From contig JBGVKB010000031.1 of assembly GCA_045118955.1 (NCBI GenBank), positions 1 through 7,632 on the forward strand: DNA of 7,632 bases. Direction: 5' to 3'. Of this stretch, positions 5,524 to 7,632 are shown in pieces. A model generated the notes under the pieces. That model was not told the origin of the DNA, did no database searches, and saw nothing but the letters and a program-made list of their open reading frames with translations. The DNA is from SFJ001 sp045118955. Lineage in GTDB: Bacteria; Bacillota; Clostridia; Oscillospirales; Ruminococcaceae. The translations under genes and the position numbers were made by a program. Each line of letters starts with the position of its first letter. The first letter of the stretch is position 1.

Positions 5524-5552
5524 AGTATAGCACAAGCGGGGTGGTCTGGCAA
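5524..5552 (-). promoter_or_regulatory. Strong sigma-A promoter of the helicase gene
   Basis: On the minus strand TTGCCA (-35, 5547-5552) is followed after 17 nt by TATACT (-10, 5524-5529), with TGC directly upstream of the -10 (extended -10). Both boxes match consensus in five of six positions. The start would be near 5517, giving a leader of about 75 nt to the ATG at 5443. Confidence 0.88.
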
Positions 5553-5581
5553 CACGCGGCGAACGATGATCCTTTTTGCTT

Positions 5582-5695
5582 TTGGAAGGATAGATTCCAA
5601 CCCCGGAAACTTCAATAAGCGTTGAAGCCTTGAGTGAGATATGGCAGAGCAGACGCAAAGGTAAATAAGAATTTACTGAACCGCAAGAGTGCGGT
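5582..5695. repeat. Run of four short perfect hairpins, no gene
   Basis: Four small perfect inverted repeats follow one another: TTGGAA/TTCCAA (5582-5600), CTTCAA/TTGAAG (5610-5627), GTAAAT/ATTTAC (5661-5676, loop AAGA) and ACCGCA/TGCGGT (5680-5695, loop AGAG). None is followed by a clear T-run. With the element at 5711-5825 they form an almost continuous hairpin tract. No open frame here looks like a protein. It could be part of a non-coding RNA or a decayed repeat. Confidence 0.45.
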
Positions 5696-5710
5696 GCACC
5701 GAATACGGCA

Positions 5711-5825
5711 CTTGGCTCCCCCTTTGGGGGAGCTGTCACCGAAGGTGACTGAGAGGGCTTGGCCGCGGCTGCCCTCTCCGCCCCGGTCTGCGAACCGGGG
5801 CACCTCTCCCAGAGGGAGAGGCAAG
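5711..5825. repeat. 115-bp palindromic repeat element of five hairpins (MITE-like)
   Basis: The ends form an imperfect terminal inverted repeat: the first 22 bp match the reverse complement of the last 22 in 18 positions, starting CTTG and ending CAAG. Inside are five consecutive perfect stems: CTCCCCC/GGGGGAG (5716-5732, loop TTT), GTCACC/GGTGAC (5735-5749, loop GAA), GAGAGGGC/GCCCTCTC (5751-5778), GCCCCGGT/ACCGGGGC (5780-5801) and CCTCTCCC/GGGAGAGG (5803-5821, loop AGA). No coding frame or clear target-site duplication is seen. Similar GGGGGAGCTGTCA-type intergenic repeats are, to my recollection, common in gut Oscillospiraceae, so a mobile or spread repeat family is the best guess. Confidence 0.65.
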
Positions 5826-5877
5826 AGGGACGGCGACCGCCGGACAGCGCCGGAGCCTCCGATTTGTCGGTCTGTTA

Positions 5878-5909
5878 AAAAGGCTCTGTCCGAAAGGCCG
5901 GAGCCTTTT
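5878..5909. terminator. Terminator-like hairpin without an obvious gene
   Basis: AAAAGGCTC (5878-5886) pairs perfectly with GAGCCTTTT (5901-5909) around a 14-nt loop. A on one side and T on the other make it work as a terminator in either direction. On the plus strand it would end a transcript crossing the hairpin tract at 5582-5825. On the minus strand it would back up the HU terminator. Confidence 0.6.
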
Positions 5910-5981
5910 CTGTCATTTCGACGAACATTTTTCAAAGCGAGCATGGCCGGCACGTTAAATTAAAAGTGAGCGAACCACAGC

Positions 5982-6016
5982 AAAGCCCCGGCGCGCAAAA
6001 CGCGCGCCGGGGCTTT
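5982..6016. terminator. 15-bp hairpin terminator downstream of the HU gene
   Basis: AAAGCCCCGGCGCGC (5982-5996) pairs perfectly with GCGCGCCGGGGCTTT (6002-6016) around a 5-nt loop (AAAAC). It begins 38 nt after the HU stop codon (6055-6057) on the minus strand. The T-run is short on the minus side (TTT, then GCTGTGG) and better on the plus side (TTTTGTTCTGTTCT), but the very stable stem makes termination likely in both directions. Confidence 0.82.
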
Positions 6017-6054
6017 TGTTCTGTTCTCGGTTCAGCGAAGTCGCAAGCGTTCGC

Positions 6055-6333
6055 TTACTCCTCGGCCAGGCGCTCCTTCAGGCGGCCGCTGGCCTTGAAG
6101 CCGGGGATGGTGGTGGGAGCCAGCTGGCTGGCCACCTTGGTCTTGGGGTTGGTGAAGGACTTGGTCTTGCGCTCACGCATCTCGAACCGGCCAAAACCGG
6201 CGATGGTGACCTTCTCGCCCTCCCGCAGCTTATCCACGATGGTGTCGAACACGCCGTCCATCACGGTCTCCACGACCGCTTCGGTCATCCCGGTGACCTG
6301 AGCCACCTGAGTAATCAACTGAGATCTCGTCAT
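6055..6333 (-). CDS. HU-family DNA-binding (nucleoid) protein
   Basis: This is a 92-residue histone-like protein that binds and bends DNA as a dimer. The N-terminal helical part starts MTRSQLITQVAQVTGM and continues through AVVETVMDGVFDTIVDKLREGE. Then comes the family signature VTIAGFGRFEMRERK (42-56) and the beta-arm with TNPKTK (61-66), whose Pro63 is the DNA-intercalating proline. It ends PGFKASGRLKERLAEE, as HU proteins do. The usual arm sequence GRNPQTG is altered to FTNPKTK, and the length matches typical HU (about 90). GAGGAG lies 10 nt before the ATG. The gene has its own promoter (6487-6514), a structured leader of about 147 nt and its own terminator, so it is monocistronic. Which paralogue it is, if several exist, cannot be told. 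Confidence 0.95.
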   Translation of the reverse strand: MTRSQLITQVAQVTGMTEAVVETVMDGVFDTIVDKLREGEKVTIAGFGRFEMRERKTKSFTNPKTKVASQLAPTTIPGFKASGRLKERLAEE

Positions 6334-6369
6334 TTCCCAAAAGCTCCTCTTTCACACAAAAAATTGCTC

Positions 6370-6388
6370 GCCGCATTCCCTGTGCGGC
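6370..6388 (-). promoter_or_regulatory. Second leader hairpin of the HU gene, attenuator-like
   Basis: On the minus strand GCCGCA and TGCGGC form a perfect 6-bp stem with a 7-nt loop. After six more bases comes a run of six T (complement of 6358-6363). This is loosely terminator-like and lies 37 nt before the start codon, so it could be an attenuator. The gap between stem and T-run makes strong termination doubtful. Confidence 0.35.
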
Positions 6389-6442
6389 CGCCCCTGTGCG
6401 CCTCTCCAACCGGCGCCGATGCATCCGGGGGCCCCTCAACGT

Positions 6443-6478
6443 ACGGCCGCCGAGAACCTTACAATTCTCAGCGGCCGT
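6443..6478 (-). promoter_or_regulatory. 14-bp hairpin at the 5' end of the HU transcript
   Basis: The arms 6443-6456 (ACGGCCGCCGAGAA) and 6465-6478 (TTCTCAGCGGCCGT) are complementary over 14 positions except one. In minus-strand RNA that position is a U-G pair, while in plus-strand RNA it is a C-A mismatch, which suggests the minus-strand RNA is the folded form. The hairpin begins about 2 nt after the inferred start at 6480, where it could stabilise the mRNA or take part in leader control. Confidence 0.6.
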
Positions 6479-6486
6479 CCGTCAAT

Positions 6487-6514
6487 ATGTTACCATTTTT
6501 TTGTGTTTTCTCAA
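6487..6514 (-). promoter_or_regulatory. Promoter of the HU gene
   Basis: On the minus strand TTGAGA (-35, 6509-6514, five of six consensus) is separated by 16 nt from TAACAT (-10, 6487-6492), which is preceded by TGG, an extended -10 element. The spacer is A-rich. The start would be near 6480. Confidence 0.65.
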
Positions 6515-6520
6515 GAGCTT

Positions 6521-6581
6521 GCACACAAAACAGCCGTTTTTGCACATCAAATTTTGTCATTGATATGCACATTTTGTGTGC
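6521..6581. repeat. Nested inverted repeats between carB and the HU promoter
   Basis: The outer arms GCACACAAAA (6521-6530) and TTTTGTGTGC (6572-6581) are perfect complements. Inside them TGCACATCAA (6541-6550) and TTGATATGCA (6560-6569) pair in nine of ten positions, and the tenth is a T-G pair on the minus strand. The block begins 19 nt after the carB stop and ends just upstream of the HU -35. It could be the carB 3' structure (no T-run follows) or a binding site for a regulator of HU. Confidence 0.55.
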
Positions 6582-6600
6582 CGCGGGAAAACCCTGTCAC

Positions 6601-7632
6601 TTACAGCTTGGAAATGTCCACCAGGGGCACATTTTTCAGCGAATGGTCGCCCAGCAGGGTGTCCACCAGCACCTTGGCGGTGTCGATGGCGGTGATGCAG
6701 GTCAGACTCAGCTCGACCGCCTTGCGGCGCAGCTTCACGCTGTCGCGCTTGGGGTCGCGGCCGTGGGCGCTGGTGGTGAACACATAGTCCACCAGACCGC
6801 TCTCCAGCAGATCCACCACGTTGGGGCGCTCGCCGCTCATGCCGCGCACCTCGCTGCAGGCGATCATCTCCTTGTGGAAGTAGTGGGCGGTGCCGCTGGT
6901 GCCGTACAGCTTGTAGCCCATCTGCTTGAGCTTGTAGGCCACCTCAGCCCACTCGGCCTTCTCGCTGTCCTTCACGGTGAAGATGCAGCAGCTGCCGGGG
7001 CCGGGGTGCTTGAACTCGTAGCCGGCGCCCACCAGACCCTTCAGCAGGGCGTCGTGGAAGTTGGGGGCCAGACCCAGCACCTCGCCGGTGCTCTTCATCT
7101 CGGGGCCGAGCTGGGTGTCCACGCCGTGCAGCTTCTCGAAGCTGAAGACGGGCACCTTGACCGCCACATAGGGGGCGTTGGCGTGCAGACCCACGCCGTG
7201 GCCCATGTCGCGCAGCTTCTCACCCAGGCAGCAGCGCACAGCCAGCTCGACCATGGGCACGCCGGTGACCTTGCTGATGTAGGGCACGGTACGGCTGGAA
7301 CGGGGGTTGACCTCGATGACGTACACCTTGTCGTTCTGCACGGCGTACTGCACGTTGACCAGACCCACCACCTTCAGCTCGCGGGCGAAGCGGCCGGTGT
7401 AGTCCACCAGAGTGTCGATGACCTTCTGGCTCAGGGTCTGGGGCGGGTAAACGCTGATGGAGTCGCCGGAGTGCACGCCGGTGCGCTCGATGTGCTCCAT
7501 GATGCCGGGGATCAGGAAGTCCTCGCCGTCGCAGATGGCGTCCACCTCGCACTCGATGCCGGTGATATATTTGTCCATCAGCACCGGGTGGTCCATGTCC
7601 ACGTGGGCGGTGATGACGCCCATATACTCCAC
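6601..7632 (-). CDS. carB: Carbamoyl-phosphate synthase large subunit, C-terminal part
   Basis: This carries the last 343 residues of CarB, which makes carbamoyl phosphate from bicarbonate, ATP and ammonia delivered by CarA, feeding pyrimidine and arginine synthesis. The visible part begins inside the second ATP-grasp (carbamate-phosphorylating) unit: EVDAICDGEDFLIPGIMEHI (about 29-48), TGVHSGDS (51-58), and VIEVNPRSSRTVP (105-117), whose Glu and Asn bind metal. LGPEMKSTGEVLG (175-187) leads into the C-terminal allosteric (MGS-like) domain from about residue 213, with GYKLYGTSGTAHYF (239-252), EGRP-like SGERPNVVDLL and VFTTSAHG. This domain binds UMP or ornithine/IMP in known enzymes. The full protein is about 1,070 residues, so roughly two thirds lie beyond the window; the GTG at the edge is not a start. 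No clear intrinsic terminator follows. Confidence 0.97.
   Translation of the reverse strand: MEYMGVITAHVDMDHPVLMDKYITGIECEVDAICDGEDFLIPGIMEHIERTGVHSGDSISVYPPQTLSQKVIDTLVDYTGRFARELKVVGLVNVQYAVQNDKVYVIEVNPRSSRTVPYISKVTGVPMVELAVRCCLGEKLRDMGHGVGLHANAPYVAVKVPVFSFEKLHGVDTQLGPEMKSTGEVLGLAPNFHDALLKGLVGAGYEFKHPGPGSCCIFTVKDSEKAEWAEVAYKLKQMGYKLYGTSGTAHYFHKEMIACSEVRGMSGERPNVVDLLESGLVDYVFTTSAHGRDPKRDSVKLRRKAVELSLTCITAIDTAKVLVDTLLGDHSLKNVPLVDISKL

Noticed and set aside
5711..5825. The hairpin array considered as a CRISPR array or tRNA cluster
   Set aside because: There are no regularly spaced identical direct repeats with spacers, and no tRNA arm consensus (no GGTTCGA-type T-loop or CCA-ending acceptor stem).
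5612..5963. Open frames on both strands across 5612-5963
   Set aside because: They cross the hairpin element and terminator, have no convincing ribosome site, and their basic, Arg/Pro-rich products follow from the repeat sequence.
6230..6439. A minus-strand frame overlapping the HU start, considered as a leader peptide
   Set aside because: It needs a TTG start without a ribosome site, and reads through the HU gene in another frame with Arg/Gly-rich content.
6584..6597. GGGTTTTCCC after the carB stop, considered as its terminator
   Set aside because: The stem is only 3 bp with no T-run after it.
7630..7632. GTG at the right edge, considered as the carB start
   Set aside because: The protein begins in the middle of the second ATP-grasp domain; the gene clearly continues beyond the window.

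Overview
All nine protein genes I can support lie on the minus strand, so the window reads naturally from right to left. GC-rich coding sequence (by eye about 60%), AT-rich promoters, strong AGGAGG-type ribosome sites and protein sequences of clostridial flavour (for example the RHFGN motif in ATP synthase subunit a) suggest a GC-rich Clostridia member, probably a gut Oscillospiraceae/Ruminococcaceae relative (Faecalibacterium/Gemmiger/Subdoligranulum-like). This taxonomic call is inference; no marker gene settles it.

Layout from right to left: (1) 7632-6601, the C-terminal third of carbamoyl-phosphate synthase large subunit (carB), cut by the window edge. (2) 6600-6334, a control region with nested inverted repeats, an extended -10 promoter and a roughly 147-nt structured leader for the next gene. 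(3) 6333-6055, an HU-family nucleoid protein, closed by a 15-bp hairpin terminator. (4) 6054-5516, no gene: a terminator-like hairpin, a 115-bp element made of five back-to-back perfect hairpins with imperfect terminal inverted repeats, a further run of small hairpins, then the helicase promoter. (5) 5443-4265, a DEAD-box RNA helicase. (6) 4115-3681, a YbjN-domain protein with a good intrinsic terminator. (7) 3485-1565, a three-gene operon: a MerR-family regulator with two C-terminal membrane segments, a YbjQ-family protein, and a CPBP (CAAX-like) intramembrane protease. It is driven by a promoter with the 19-bp dyad-bearing spacer typical of MerR control. (8) 1564-1227, a hairpin, a promoter and a leader dyad. 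(9) 1226-1, the start of the F-type ATP synthase operon: AtpZ-like, AtpI-like, then subunit a (atpB), which runs off the left edge.

Most of the window is core housekeeping: pyrimidine/arginine precursor synthesis, nucleoid structure, RNA remodelling and ATP synthase. The most distinctive parts are the membrane-tethered MerR regulator co-transcribed with an intramembrane protease, which could form a small envelope-sensing circuit, and the hairpin-rich gene-free stretch 5582-5909. No CRISPR array, rRNA, tRNA, transposase or phage gene was seen.
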